Positions 14,001 through 25,732 of a stretch of DNA of 64,000 nucleotides are shown piece after piece. Source of the DNA: Bradysia coprophila (lineage: Eukaryota > Arthropoda > Insecta > Diptera > Sciaridae); assembly GCF_014529535.1 (NCBI RefSeq), contig NC_050737.1:2450447-2514446 (forward strand), read 5' to 3'. Position numbers and translations under genes: made by a program. Below the pieces are notes generated by a model, which saw nothing but the letters and a program-made list of their open reading frames with translations, ran no database searches and had not been told where the DNA came from. Position 1 is the first letter of the stretch, and every line of letters starts with the position of its first letter.

Positions 14001-15095
14001 AACTTTCCTGTCCTATATCGGGACATTTTTGATTTAGTGTCAACCATATATTCCACACAAATGCGTACCTATTGATTTGATTTGCATCACTGCGATGACT
14101 AGCCCAAACTTTCATTATGTTGTCAAATTGATTGAACAGTAGCAGGTAGATAAGGTTCAAAGGCAAGAACATCAAAATTTCTATGAACGATAGAAAGCCC
14201 CTTCTACCTTAGATAACATCACATCCTGGTCCCTTAAACGAGTGATGTGCGCCGAATTTCAGTCGATTCAAGCTGAATTTTTATCAGCCTGTCGGCAAGC
14301 AGTTCGATTCGAATAAATTTTGTTAGCAACAATGGCTTGATTTCGGTGGAATTTACGTCCGGCCAGAAAGTCGTACTATAAATTCAAAGAATTTTCGTTG
14401 TCTACTTTCAGATCACAGTTCAAATATTCAGAATCGGAGCGAGATAAGCTCCTGAAATTGAACGATGCATTGGAGAAAAAGGATATGGAATTTCGTAAAC
14501 AAGCATCCGAATTTCGTGTGCAAATTATCGAACTTCGAGAGGCAAATGTAAGTAAAAATGCTAGACATGATGGACCGAATTGGTCTGGCCAATCTCCTTA
14601 CTAACCTCTTGCCTCTTTCTCCCTTTCAAGGACAAATTTGAGAAGCTAAACAATGACTTGAAGATAAAATTGAGTGTTCTGCAAACAGAATTAGGAAATA
14701 GCGAGGCCGTTCAAAAAGATTTCGTGCGACTGTCTCAATCCTTACAAATGGAATTGGAAAAAATTCGTGCCGCCGACACAGCGGTACGTTGGCAGGACGA
14801 CGAAGATATTGAAAATTGTCCCAATTGCAAGTTGGCATTTGCTGTGACCAGAAGGAAGGTAACTTTAGTTTGTTCGCAGTTAGAAACACTTCAGAAAATG
14901 AAGATTTTTTTTGTGTACTGAAAACAGCAACACTGTCGCCACTGCGGTACAATTTACTGTGAAAAGTGTTTGACGAAATTGGTTCCATCGGGGCAGCGGA
15001 ACAAACCTGCTCGTGTCTGTGATGTTTGCCATACGCTGTTGGTACGGAATACAGCGCCGTATTTTAGCCAAGCTCCGCCTCAATCGCCAACATAA
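11036..15095 (+). CDS. Rbpn-5: Rabaptin-5 homolog with C-terminal FYVE zinc finger, 9 coding exons
   Basis: Rabaptins are coiled-coil Rab4/Rab5 effectors that work with Rabex-5 in early endosome tethering and fusion. Exons: 11036-11081, 11151-11255, 11323-11484, 11546-11658, 11731-11844, 13094-13908, 14412-14547, 14631-14858, 14928-15095 (TAA). All junctions are GT-AG with matching phases; the product is 628 residues. Conserved blocks are the N-terminal coil (NIQRAKMKDLF), AQEDAEVLRSLVVPLEEEI at the start of the large exon, and EAVQKDFVRLSQSLQMELEKIRAAD near residues 522-546, the Rab5-binding part of human RABEP1. Residues 551-607 form a FYVE finger: WQDD, RRKQHCRHCG and RVC motifs with eight cysteines at 560, 563, 576, 579, 584, 587, 604 and 607. 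Human RABEP1 lacks this finger. PI3P binding is inferred from the family. The 1.25-kb intron before exon 6 shows no coding signal. A candidate AATAAA lies at 15627. Confidence 0.92.
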
Positions 15096-18000
15096 GTTAC
15101 AAATGTAAAATGTGAAATGTAAATCGAAATATTTGTTTATTGCTAATTCATAATGTTCAAAGACATTTTGCCGGTGATTTTTATTTGAGTGAGCACCCAT
15201 ACCGTAATTAGATCTGCCCCTTTGCATTACCTTTTTGTACGTGCGAAACATAGGGACCTGTTCCTCCATTAGCCATTTGCTGCTTAACGATCAGAAGCGG
15301 AGCGCACAACAGGATCAGCCTTGAAACCACTTCTTTTTATCTTCGCTGCAAGTTAAGACAATTTTATATGGACAAGACAGGATTGAATAGTTTTTCGTGC
15401 ATTAATTGACAGATATCCTATGCTCTTTTGTTTGAACACATCTGTCAAGGCATAGTGTGAGGTCGGCTTAAGCCACTGGCCTGACACTAATCACGTCATT
15501 CTTCATTTTTTAAATACTATTCATAGAGTGTCCAGCCCGTGACTTAAGCCCAGAAACAAATCGCTAAAATTCGCCTAGATTTCTCACAATTCAATTACAT
15601 TTTGTAAAGTCGTCTTAAGTGGTCTAAATAAATTGAAAAAAATCAAGAAAGTGTTTTCTTGAAGGTATGTCCGGTAAAATTATCGTCGAAAATTTTCTGT
15701 GAGTTTATTGTCGGTCAGAGAGAGCTTACAGTTGAGGTCATTTAAAAGTTATCGAAAGTTTTCCTTGACTGTTCTCTACTACGCAAGTGTAATATGGATG
15801 TACTGTTCACACACGTATGCGTCTAATGATGTTGATTTGACCATATGAACATCACCTATATGAACTGGAAACTGAAAATCACTGGAGGAAAGTTTCAATG
15901 AGCCGGAGGCGAGTTCTGCAATAAATTTCGGCAAAAAAAAAATCCATTTAGCATAAGTTAGGAACAACGTTTTTCCTAAACGACGTTGAAGTCGTGATAT
16001 TTCAACACTAGTTTGGAAAAGATACTTTTCTCAACTCAGTGACGAAAAGTAAAGCTTTCGTTGCCATTGAGAAAAACTATGCGACTCTGTGATAAATGCT
16101 TTTTACATTCGCTCACATCGAAAACACGAGTTTTATTCGAATTTGCATATTTAGAAAATGTCAAAATGTTCCCCGCTAACACATAGACAAATTTGTAATC
16201 TCTAGTGATTAAATATTCAAAATTGTTCACATAGAGTTAACAAATTGGAAAGCGCCGTGTATACAGTGTTAAAAGAGAGTCGATAAACACGGTAAACCTC
16301 GGTTCACAAACACGCATTCTCATGTTACAATACCCTCTCAGCTCACATACACCTCGAATTTTGAAAAACCGTTTTTCGCCTCTTGTAATTTAAATAACTA
16401 TTTGGTGATGTGTGTTATCACACTCGGCCTGCATGTTTCGAGAAACAATTTACACATCTAGAAGAGCATTAATTTATCACTCGATGGCACAAGCAATTGT
16501 TTTATGTGAAAAGAACGATGTGTTTGTCACAAATATTCTAATTCAGATGCATTTAATACGAAATTGACATGCAACAACAAGCACATCGTTATTTATCAAG
16601 AAGATTTTCATTCATGAACATCGACTGCATGCAGTATCTTTGGTGTGAATCGAATAAATAGAAAGAGCCGCATAGAACATTTTCTATGTTTCCGATGTTT
16701 CCATATATTGTGTGTGTGTGTTGAGTCGCTGTTTTTTGACAGCGAAAGAGATGCGCAACTTTTGTCTTTAACAGTGACATCACAGCTGATTTTGTGTTGG
16801 CTGATAATAATTGTCAACATTAAAGTGGTTCATTGGATTGTTGTTTATTGGAAAGAATGGACTTTACCAAATTATATTAATGGTCGTTCGTCTGTGTGCT
16901 TTAAATTCGTTTGGTCTAGAATATTTATCGCAGTAACATAAATCGTTCAGTGGTGAGTATAAATTATTGATGTTGAATCTACACAGGATGATTATGGCGA
17001 TTATCCTGATTAGAATCTTAATTATTTAGATGTTAGTCACATCACACAGTTGTATATATTTTCCAACAAAATAAGCAGTGTGCTGCGCCATTTAACCAAA
17101 AATATACAGCACACCTGTACCATCAATATAAAACGTGAAAAATATACGAATTAAATTTACTTTCAATACCAATACCAATAACCTAACCTGCCAACTAACC
17201 AGAAAAACAACTTTCAATTTCAGTCTGTGTCAAATATAAAAAAAAATTATTCGATTTTCGTAATAGTAAAGAGATTATTATACAATATTGTAATAAATAC
17301 AAGCGCGCAATTTTTGCGATCAGTCCAGGTACTTAACATACACTTATATCCGAATGAATGGGCAATTTCAAAGTGTGAACTCAACCGTTTTGTGCTTAGC
17401 TTTGTGTACACATTGTTTCATTTTCGATAATTTAGTTTTACATTCGGACAAAAGTTTCATTGTACCAACAACAGTGATAAGGGTGTAAAGATAGTGCAAT
17501 ATACACAAACATAAGTGCGTTGATAGTTTTCAAAATAAACTCAAACTTTGATTGTGCGACTCTTCAATTAGCAAGGTCTACAAAAAAAAACATTTTTCAA
17601 GGTGAAGAATCTCACTCAAATTCCATCGTATATTTTGAACATTTCACTTTGTGCTACATAATTTGTTGATAAATAATTGACTCCTGCGGTCTGCTTTGTG
17701 GTTCACTAAACTATCGCCTCGAAAATTAAACGTGACCACAAATGATAAGATGTGACGGATGTTGTCTTATTACTTGTTTGTGTTGGGTAGCGAATGTGTA
17801 GTGTAGTTTTGATCATTGGTACATACAAACTTTGGTGTTCAACTTCAAATTTGTTAGATGTTCTTGGTGGATGTGAAACAAAATTCGTTCAGAAGTTGAT
17901 ATTATAACCAAAATCTACTTTAATTTTCAACTACCTACCCACACGGTAATTTCAATAAAACAAAAACATTGCTCACACTTTGGTTTAGTGCATCGGATAC

Positions 18001-19072
18001 ATGAGAATTTTTTTTGCTGTAAAGTAACGGCCTTCATAATTTTATTTAAATTGGTTGAGATCAGGACCGGAAGTAATTTTTATAAATGCTAGGTCTTCGA
18101 AGGTTTCAATGGCTGCAGTCGCTTACGTTTTTCACAATAATGATTGCACTTGTTGTGTAGCAGATAAGATATCTAGCTTTGTTTGGTTTGGGCATTGGTG
18201 GGCCGAATGCAACACACTGATAATACTAAAAAAAATTTAATCGAATTGACCGGACTGTGACATTACCCTAGCACACTTCTGAAGCATATTTGTGTGGTCA
18301 TTGTCGATAAAACTTTATTAAAACTTTATTAAACAAACTTAACTACAGAAAACTTGCAAGTATCCAGGCTTCGAGCCCAACTAATCCAAACCTGTTTATC
18401 CGACATTACTGCTGAAAAGTTGCATATTCTCCATCCCTTTCATCCACAGAAATTCCAATTTTGTGTGAATTTTGGTTATTGAAAGAAATGGAACCACAGT
18501 GGTTTCACCGGAGAATCTATAACCGAAAAAATTTGTCCGAAATATGTATGTGGCGACAGTCACTCTTTCAAAGCCAATGAGTCAGATCTTCCAGATAAAA
18601 TATTTTTTTGGAAAAAGAAACATTTAAATTTGCCTGTTATTTACTGATGTCGATAAAACGATCAGACTGTCATAGACAGTAGACAGAAAAATAATTATTT
18701 ATTCAAGATACACAGCAAACGAGTTGTACCTCCTTCATCATATACAAAGAACTTACTCATTACGTTTATGATAAACGTTAAATATGATAAACAGACATGA
18801 GAAGTGTTGGTGTTAATCAACAAATACCATTAATAAAATTCCAGTATAAATGTTGTCAAACAATGAATCGTACGGGGTCTGTATTGCCCCATGTTTGTTT
18901 ACTAATTTTGCTAATCTGCAATTCGAAATTGAAGTCATGTTTCGAATTAAAGTTCCAAACATTTGGTGTGTATGGCAGTTGCGTTTTATCTAATTTGGAA
19001 AAATGAATATGATCGAAAATATATTTTGCCGACAACATCGGTTTTCTATAAAAAAAAGTATTTCTTTTTCAG
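15096..19072. other. Region between rabaptin and the copper transporter coding exons
   Basis: It should contain the rabaptin 3' UTR (AATAAA at 15627-15632) and the promoter and untranslated exon or exons of the copper transporter. A copy of a dispersed repeat family begins near 16028. The open frames seen here have no family features. Confidence 0.45.
16028..16110 (+). repeat. Dispersed repeat family member (copy 1)
   Basis: The segment starts TTTTCTCAACTCAGTGACGA and ends ACTCTGTGATAAATG. The same order of blocks (TCAACTCAGTGA, CTTTCGTTG, a T-rich/AAAAA middle, ACTCTGTGATAAAT) recurs at 62325-62405 and, inverted, at 54500-54735. Confidence 0.6.
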
Positions 19073-19076
19073 TAAG

Positions 19077-19999
19077 ATGCATCACTCGATGTCTTTTGAT
19101 TGGACGACAAATGTTGGGGACTTCTTCTTTAAAGGTTTAACGATAAATACAGCGGGATCATTTACTGCACTGTGCGCTGTATTGATAATATTATCGTTAA
19201 CATATGAACTGATGAAGGTCAGTAAAATGGCACACACCTAAAAGTTAATTATTTTTTTACCATCCTAACGAACGACCCTAATTCGAAGGCTTTGAAATTT
19301 CCAAGAAATTTCAATGTTTCACTAAAAATAATTGACTTAAGAAAGCGGGTCAATACTCGCGGGAAAAGTGCATTATTTCGATTGTCGGCTCCTGATGTTC
19401 CAAACTACTAACTAATATCAACTCTTGTAGGTACACGCAGCAAAAGTACGTGCTCGCACCGCTCGTGAACGACTCCGTTCGGCTTCGTGTGCACCCAGTG
19501 AAACTGCCACGCTTATTACATCCAACTCAACCACTTTCGGGCGGCAACAATTTCCACAACAATTGGCCAAACTATCTGCCGAAGCTGCCGTTTTCCTGCT
19601 GCATAACACATTGGGCTATGCTCTGATGTTGTCGGTAATGATCTACAATGGGTACCTGTTCATCACGGTTGTATTGAGCATGGGACTTGGATATTTCCTA
19701 TTCGGACACATATCGATGAAAGTGAATATGGAAAATATGCAGGCGCGCACGACAAATGTTATCTGTGCACCGATTTGCCCGGAAGGTAATTGTTTGAATA
19801 GTTTATTTTAGCTATATACATAACTATATATAACTTGAAACTGAAATTCAATCTGTTATAATGTATAGAACCAACAAGTAGTTCATCCAGTCGTCCATCA
19901 GGCCATTGCGAATTGACCAATGAAACGCCAACTGTATTGAGGGAGATACAAGGCAGCTCATCTTGTGAAAGCAATATAACGGATTCTTGCCGGTTGTAG
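19077..19999 (+). CDS. Ctr1: Ctr-family (SLC31) copper transporter, 3 coding exons
   Basis: Members of this family form trimers that pass Cu(I) across the plasma or endolysosomal membrane. Coding exons are 19077-19217, 19431-19785 and 19869-19999 (TAG), with GT-AG junctions and matching phases; the product is 208 residues. The extracellular N terminus is short, with a single MHHSM copper-binding cluster. TM1 is about residues 27-43. A basic cytoplasmic loop follows. TM2 holds the hallmark MxxxM (M113-x3-M117), and TM3 ends in MGLGYFLFG, the small-residue-rich helix that packs the trimer. The C-terminal tail is Ser/Thr-rich and contains CELTNE and CESN rather than the HCH motif of human CTR1. 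The first coding exon has only TAAG between its acceptor (AG at 19071-19072) and the ATG, so an untranslated exon must lie upstream; I could not place it. Which Ctr paralog (1A/1B/1C) this is stays open. Confidence 0.9.
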
Positions 20000-20295
20000 T
20001 ATTAAATGATATCTGAATCACTAGAGTTTATGCATCAATTTCAACAATTATTATGGTTTATCGTTCAGGTTAACCACAGTGAATACATATTATATATAGC
20101 TCAACCAAAATTATTACGATATTATTACGATATAATTCTCTACGCATCATCAGTGATAGTGATTTTATTCCTGTGTGAATTTACATTTTAGATTTTAAGA
20201 GATTTTAAATTTTTATATAAAACGAATAACGGAATAACGGTTTTCGTTGTATGAGTTCTTTTCTTCTTCATTTGTTGAAATAATTTGTTTGTGTA

Positions 20296-20301
20296 AATAA
20301 A
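20296..20301 (+). terminator. Candidate poly(A) signal of the copper transporter gene
   Basis: AATAAA lies about 300 nt after the stop codon at 19999, in AT-rich DNA with no other hexamer seen closer to the gene. It gives a plausible 3' UTR of about 320 nt. Confidence 0.5.
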
Positions 20302-20519
20302 TGTTGTATTATTGCCATTGAGGATCGATTTTGAAATTATAACACATACACGCACAGCTCACACCGTATCCGCGAAACTGCATTACCGTTGTTCAAACGT
20401 GCCACGTTGATAAATTGAATAATCATGTCCGGAGCGTTAGCGGTGGACTTGACACAGTCTAACTTCCAAAAAAAGAACGAAGAAAATTTTTTGAGACGCG
20501 GCAACTATATATAGGCGAA

Positions 20520-21640
20520 AATTTAAGTTTCTTTCCTTTGGCCTGTATCACCACAAATCCTATTCTATCTTATTCGCGCATCAAATACGAGCAAAACGAG
20601 CTATCACTCGACTATGTAGCTCTAAAATTACCGGAGATACATCGTTTTGAAATTATCACTTTTCATAGTAAATACACCAAATTGACTTTTCCCAAACAAT
20701 CAAAATCTTTCAACTTACTCTGTATGTTTCTATCTATCTAATCTATCTATCGATCGACGGACGATCTCGGAAACTAGTCAGCCAATCTCCATGAAATTTT
20801 GCAGGAACCTCAGGGTGGGCATAAAAATGAAATTGTGATACGCCATTACCCCAGGAAAAACCAGAATTTTGTTTTATTGGCCTCGAAGTGGTTTCTGAGT
20901 GTAGTTTTCGAGGGACGCGTTTTCGGCTGTAGCTTAGCTGTATTGAAACCTACAGAGGCGTGCGACTTATCAAATGAAAGGTATTCGTAACACGATTCGA
21001 ACAAAAAAATAATTAAAAAAATCTGGTCAGATTCGTTTGAGCTAGAGTGATTAGAGTGACCAAATTTTGAGCTACTCGAGCGTAGGATGAAAGGACTAAA
21101 ATTTTTTTGGGTTATGAAAGATAGAGAGTTACTTTCTTCGGCAAAGTCTCATAGTTTTACGAGAAGAACAGAGGGGCATATGTAAAAAATGTCGAAAGTT
21201 GGAAATGGGTGGGTCAGGGTCAATTATGTTTTCAGAGGTATTTCTTGAATGGTGGCAGATAGAGTTACTTTCTTCGGCAAAGTCTCAGAGTTTTACGAGT
21301 AGAAAAGAAGGGCATTTGTGAAAAATGTCGAAAGTTGGAAATGGGTGGGTCAATTGGGATTTTGGAGATATTTCTTGAATTGTGGCAGATAGAGAACTAC
21401 TTTCTTCGTCAAATTTTCGATTTTCGTCAATCAAATTTTCGAATTTCGTCAAATTTTCGATTTTCCTCAAATATTCGATTTTCGTCAAGGTTTCGATTTT
21501 CGTCAAATTTTCGATTTTCGTCAAATTTTCGAACTTCGTCAAATTTTCGATTTTCGCCAAATTTTCGAATTTCGTCAAATTTTCGATTTTCGTCAAATTT
21601 TCGAATTTCGTAAAATTTTCGATTTTCGTTAAATTTCAGC
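20520..21640. repeat. Repeat block: ~137-bp direct repeats running into an 18-bp satellite
   Basis: A ~137-bp sequence containing AGTTACTTTCTTCGGCAAAG, AAAAATGTCGAAAGTTGG and ATTTCTTGAAT is repeated directly from about 21119 and 21255, with a third partial start near 21388. That partial copy passes without a break into about eleven copies of an 18-bp unit, TTCGTCAAATTTTCGATT (21410-21635). All reading frames stay open here because the unit is a multiple of three, giving spurious repetitive frames on both strands. Confidence 0.8.
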
Positions 21641-21769
21641 TTCGTTACACAAAAAATAAATTTTACACCCAATTTTAGTTCAAACAAGCTGGCTTAGTTT
21701 TTCTCATCATCTGCCAAATAATTTTTACAAAAAAAAATTGACTGGAAACAACCAAAATTTTACCAAAAC

Positions 21770-23076
21770 GAGCCATCAGAACAGTCGGAGCGTTTGCAGC
21801 GACTGAGCCACGTACAAACCCGTATATCTATTGCGTACGTGACCCTAGTGCGTCTGTCACCCTATTTTGACCGTAAGCCTATGCGCCGGTTAAAGTAGTT
21901 AAAGTAAAATTATTATGTAATGTGTACATCTTAGAAATTGCGCATAGCGCAATTACGAAGCCCCGTACGACGTTCCTTTCAAATAAAACAAAAATTTCAA
22001 ATAGCCCTAAAATTTTAATTTATTGAGTATAAATACACATAGGGCCTAGTATCGGCCTCAGTCCGAGGATTCAAATTTAATTTTTTGTTCAACTACATTC
22101 TATTCGGCCTTTGATTACCTTCCAAATGAAACAAAAAATACGGAAAACGGATGAAATTTGCTCGAGTTATATGTAAAATACACATAAGGCCCTAGTAGCG
22201 GCCTTAGTCCGAGGACCCAAATTTAATTTTTTTTCAACAACATTCTATTCGGCCTTTGATTACCTTCCAAATGAAACAAAAATTACGAAAAACGGATGAA
22301 ATTTGCTCGAGTTATATGTAAAATACACATAGGGCCCTAGTAGCGGCCTTAGTCCAAGGACCCAAATTTATTTTTTTTTTTCAACAACATTCTATTCGGT
22401 GTTCGATTATCTTTCAAATGAAACAAAGATTACGAAAAACGGATGAAATTTACTCGAGTTGTATGTAAAATACGCATAGGGCCCTAGTAGCGGCCTTAGT
22501 CCGAGGACCCGAATTTAATTTTTTTTTCAACAACATTCTATTCGGCCTTTGATTACCTTCCAAATGACACAAAAATTACGAAAAACGAATGAAATTTACT
22601 TGAGTTCTATGTAAAATATGCATAGGGCCCTAGTAGCTTTTCACTTCTAAGGCCCTAACTCACGGTCTACTCACCCGATTTTAAAAAACTTTTTTTTCCT
22701 GGATTGGTATTGACAATACCTATCATTTGCCGTGTCATTTCCATCGTTTATTTTGCCATAAATATCACCAAAATACCTTAAATCACTTAGGTGGCCCTAA
22801 CTCACGAAGGGCCGACCCGAATATGCCCATCTTCGAACTTAGCCTCACTATTTTGACTATCTTTCAGGAAAAAAAATAATTTTGAAATCGGATTTGATTT
22901 ACTCAAGATATCGACGTGACGGACAGACGGACAGACGGACAGACGGCCCAAATTTTTATTGCGGATTCATCATCTATGAACATAGGCAAACACTTTGCCC
23001 TTACCGTCTGCTTCGAATTCCATCAATTACACACGGCATCGTAATCCTATAAGCCCCTTCGTACTTCGTACGGGGC
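21770..23076. mobile_element. Non-autonomous repeat element with four ~145-bp internal units
   Basis: One end holds CATCAGAACAGTCGGAGCGT and GCGCATAGCGCAATTACGA; the other ends in TTCGTACTTCGTACGGGGCT. Between them about four tandem units of ~145 bp (22050-22640) each contain TAGCGGCCTTAGTCC, CATTCTATTCGG and CGGATGAAATTTGCTCGAG. A (GACGGACA)n run lies at 22917-22947. The same words build the foldback element at 56764-60107, so this is a smaller relative. No transposase was found. Confidence 0.75.
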
Positions 23077-23627
23077 TAAAAATCTGCGTCGCAAAGTGGC
23101 AAATGTTCAGGAACAGACCAGCAAGAAAATTTATCTGCCACATGCGACGCAGATTTTTTGGTAAAATTTTGGTTGTTGAAACGAGCTAAAATACACATGC
23201 GGAATTTTGAAAACCGACACATTTCGCTTAAATCTGTTAAGGTTAGTGCACAATACATTGCACAACTCTTTAAGGTGTGGCTAGAATAAATAATAAGAGC
23301 GAGAATAAGAGTCCATGCGCTGTGGTAAGTGGTTCGGGTTATTACTACAGTAATTTAATGAGTTAAAGGTTAGTCTTAAGTATAATGTGTAAAAAATGTC
23401 TACTCAACAACTTAAGGTATGTATACAACGAAGTTATATACACAGCGGTGAAACTTCTTGTGCTTACTAAAACGTCAGCTTCTATTCGTCTTGGATCGGT
23501 ATAGACTGGTACCATAGAAAATGGAAAAAAATAAGCGTTAACATCAGGTATACGTCAAGAATATTTGACAGACGGCTCAACATTTTTCAATCAATAAGGT
23601 GTACTAATAAACTGATGATACCATCTT

Positions 23628-24118
23628 AAAGGTCCCTAATTCGGCGTGGGGTAATTTGGCACACTGTGTTAAACCCAAGGTAAATATAGTGAGGAGGTAA
23701 TGCCATTCAGATGCGCGGCCTAGCACATAAGTTCGATGCCAATGACATCTTTTTTTTTAAATCTTTGACTACGATTTACTTGTATTTCACAAAAAAAAAA
23801 TTCACTATCTCACAACAGATCACAACTTTCTATTCCATTTTTTGCTTTCGACGAAGGGATGAGATGGCGTTTGTATCGAACTTTCGTGCCACTGCATATC
23901 TGATTCGGTGATATATGGCATTACCTCCTCACTATATTTACCTTGGCTAAAACAACGCATTTTTCAAATACGTAAAAGGTGAACTTAAGTCGATGACATC
24001 AATGAAAGTAGATGACATGGCTAAAAAGCATTTACAGCAATAAACTTGCGTTTGCGAGTTCACCTTTTACGTAGTTCTTTTGGCACCGTGTGCCAGATTA
24101 TCCGATACCCCTAATTCA
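23628..24118. mobile_element. Nested inverted-repeat elements
   Basis: An outer pair of arms (around 23632-23668 with GGTAATTTGGCACACTGTG, and 24083-24118 with its approximate complement) encloses an inner MITE at 23675-23946. The inner element has near-perfect 32-nt arms reading CCAAGGTAAATATAGTGAGG at one end and the complement at the other. A further inverted pair, ACGTAAAAGGTGAACT near 23971 and its complement near 24057, lies beside it. The order suggests one element inserted into another. Confidence 0.65.
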
Positions 24119-25732
24119 CCGAAAATGTGTACTTAATTAAATGAAAGCATTTCCGCAAAACAGTTGTTTTGTAAATTCGCGCCTAAAATAATTTGAGATT
24201 TGCTGTGCATCTTACGGCTAACTTCACAGCAGACTTGTCAAAAATTTATCTGATCTTACCCGTTTACCTGAATGACAACATAATTTTTTATTTGATTTAT
24301 TCAAAATTCTACGACTGATTTTGCAAAAAAAATGTATTCAAGGAAGCTGCTAAGGGGCCGTTCATAAATTACGTAACGCTAGAGGGGGGAGGGGGGGTAT
24401 GAGGCAAGCGTTACGGTTCTAACAAAATTGGGTCAAACTTGACCCTTTTAGCGTTATAGACCCGGGGGGGGGTCTGAAAAATGTTGATTTTTGCGTTACG
24501 TAATTTATGAACGGCCCCTAAACACATAAATTTAGAAAATTGAACATGTCCAACCGACATTAAATTATGAAGAAAAAATTAAAGTTTTTGATCACATTCG
24601 CTGATCATTGACCATTGGTCAAGGAAAATAATTTGATTTTAAAATCATTTGGGAGAATTTTTCGACACTTCAATTTGGGACACTAATTAATGCACACATT
24701 GAACTGCTTCCTCTCCAAAAATTAAAGTAAATCACTTCTTATTTAACGAAATATCACCTCAAATTTGATTCAAATTCAAAAATTACAGCTGAATTTTTTT
24801 ATAAAAATAATTTTGACAGGCATGAAAATCCAACATAACAACGAAAAAAAAAAAAATTGAATTTTCATACAAAATTCAAATTTTTAACGGTCAAAAATGA
24901 TTTTTATAAAAAAATTCAGATTTGAGATTAGTAGTCAAAACAAAAATCCACTGAACTATAGGTGATTGAATGAAAAGGCGAAATCGGCAAACTTAAAACA
25001 ATGTGTGGAATTTGTGTGGAAAATGGCTCAAATCACATATTTTTGGAATTTGTAAAGTGAAAAATATTTTAGAATTTAAGTTTTATCGACAAAGTACGAG
25101 ACACGGGTACTTTTATTTGCGATGTTGAACAAATTTATGCCAAAAAATCGAGGAAAAAATCGTTTTTGACTTACCTTGTTTGACATTTTTCATGAATTGT
25201 GTATTGCACAGTCTGTACTCATCTTAAACTGTAAGATGTAAGTGATTATACCAGCCCCGGTCATTTGTCCCATTGCATTGCTAAGTGAATACATACTATC
25301 AGAATACTCGCTTACAGAAAAACTTAAGGACTAAAATTTTCTATGTTGGTAACACTGATTAGATCAATTCAAATGTCACTTTGTTGTTCGAGATAAAGCT
25401 AGCGCATCTATCGGCATCTATTGATTGTTTTGCCAAACAACAAAGTCAACAAATGTTTGACATTACACTGGATGAAACCCATGTTGCCAACATTTCAGAC
25501 GACTGACATTATTTTTCAAAATAGTGCCAATGACAAGAGTCAATTTTGAAATTGTTGCTAGTATTCGTAAATTCGTTGAGGTGGTTAGATGTTTCAGTTA
25601 AAATATTGTAAAACAGAAAGGACAAAATTGTGAATGAAAAGTTTTGATTGAAAAACAATTCAGCAAAAAAATCTGTGTTCCGGTTTAGTAAACTATTTGC
25701 CACTAGCTAAACGAACAATTAAAGTAAGCAAA
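23950..25732. other. Intergenic DNA upstream of the protease homolog
   Basis: Apart from the MITEs to 24519 I see no gene. The protease homolog promoter should lie in the last few hundred bases, but no convincing TATA box or kappaB site was found. Confidence 0.4.
24353..24519. mobile_element. MITE with 26-bp terminal inverted repeats
   Basis: The arms begin AGGGGCCGTTCATAAATTAC and end with the exact complement at 24494-24519. The interior is G-rich (two runs of seven or more G). I recall this terminal motif as widespread in insect genomes. Confidence 0.8.

Noticed and set aside
14626-15269. Two long minus-strand frames
   Set aside because: They are antisense shadows of the last rabaptin exons; the plus-strand frames carry the FYVE finger.
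16645-16941. 98-codon open frame upstream of the copper transporter
   Set aside because: No domain, no conserved-looking composition and no consistent splice context; several overlapping frames of similar length occur here by chance.
21285-21687. Four repetitive frames on both strands
   Set aside because: They are products of an 18-bp satellite whose unit length keeps every frame open; no start context or gene structure.
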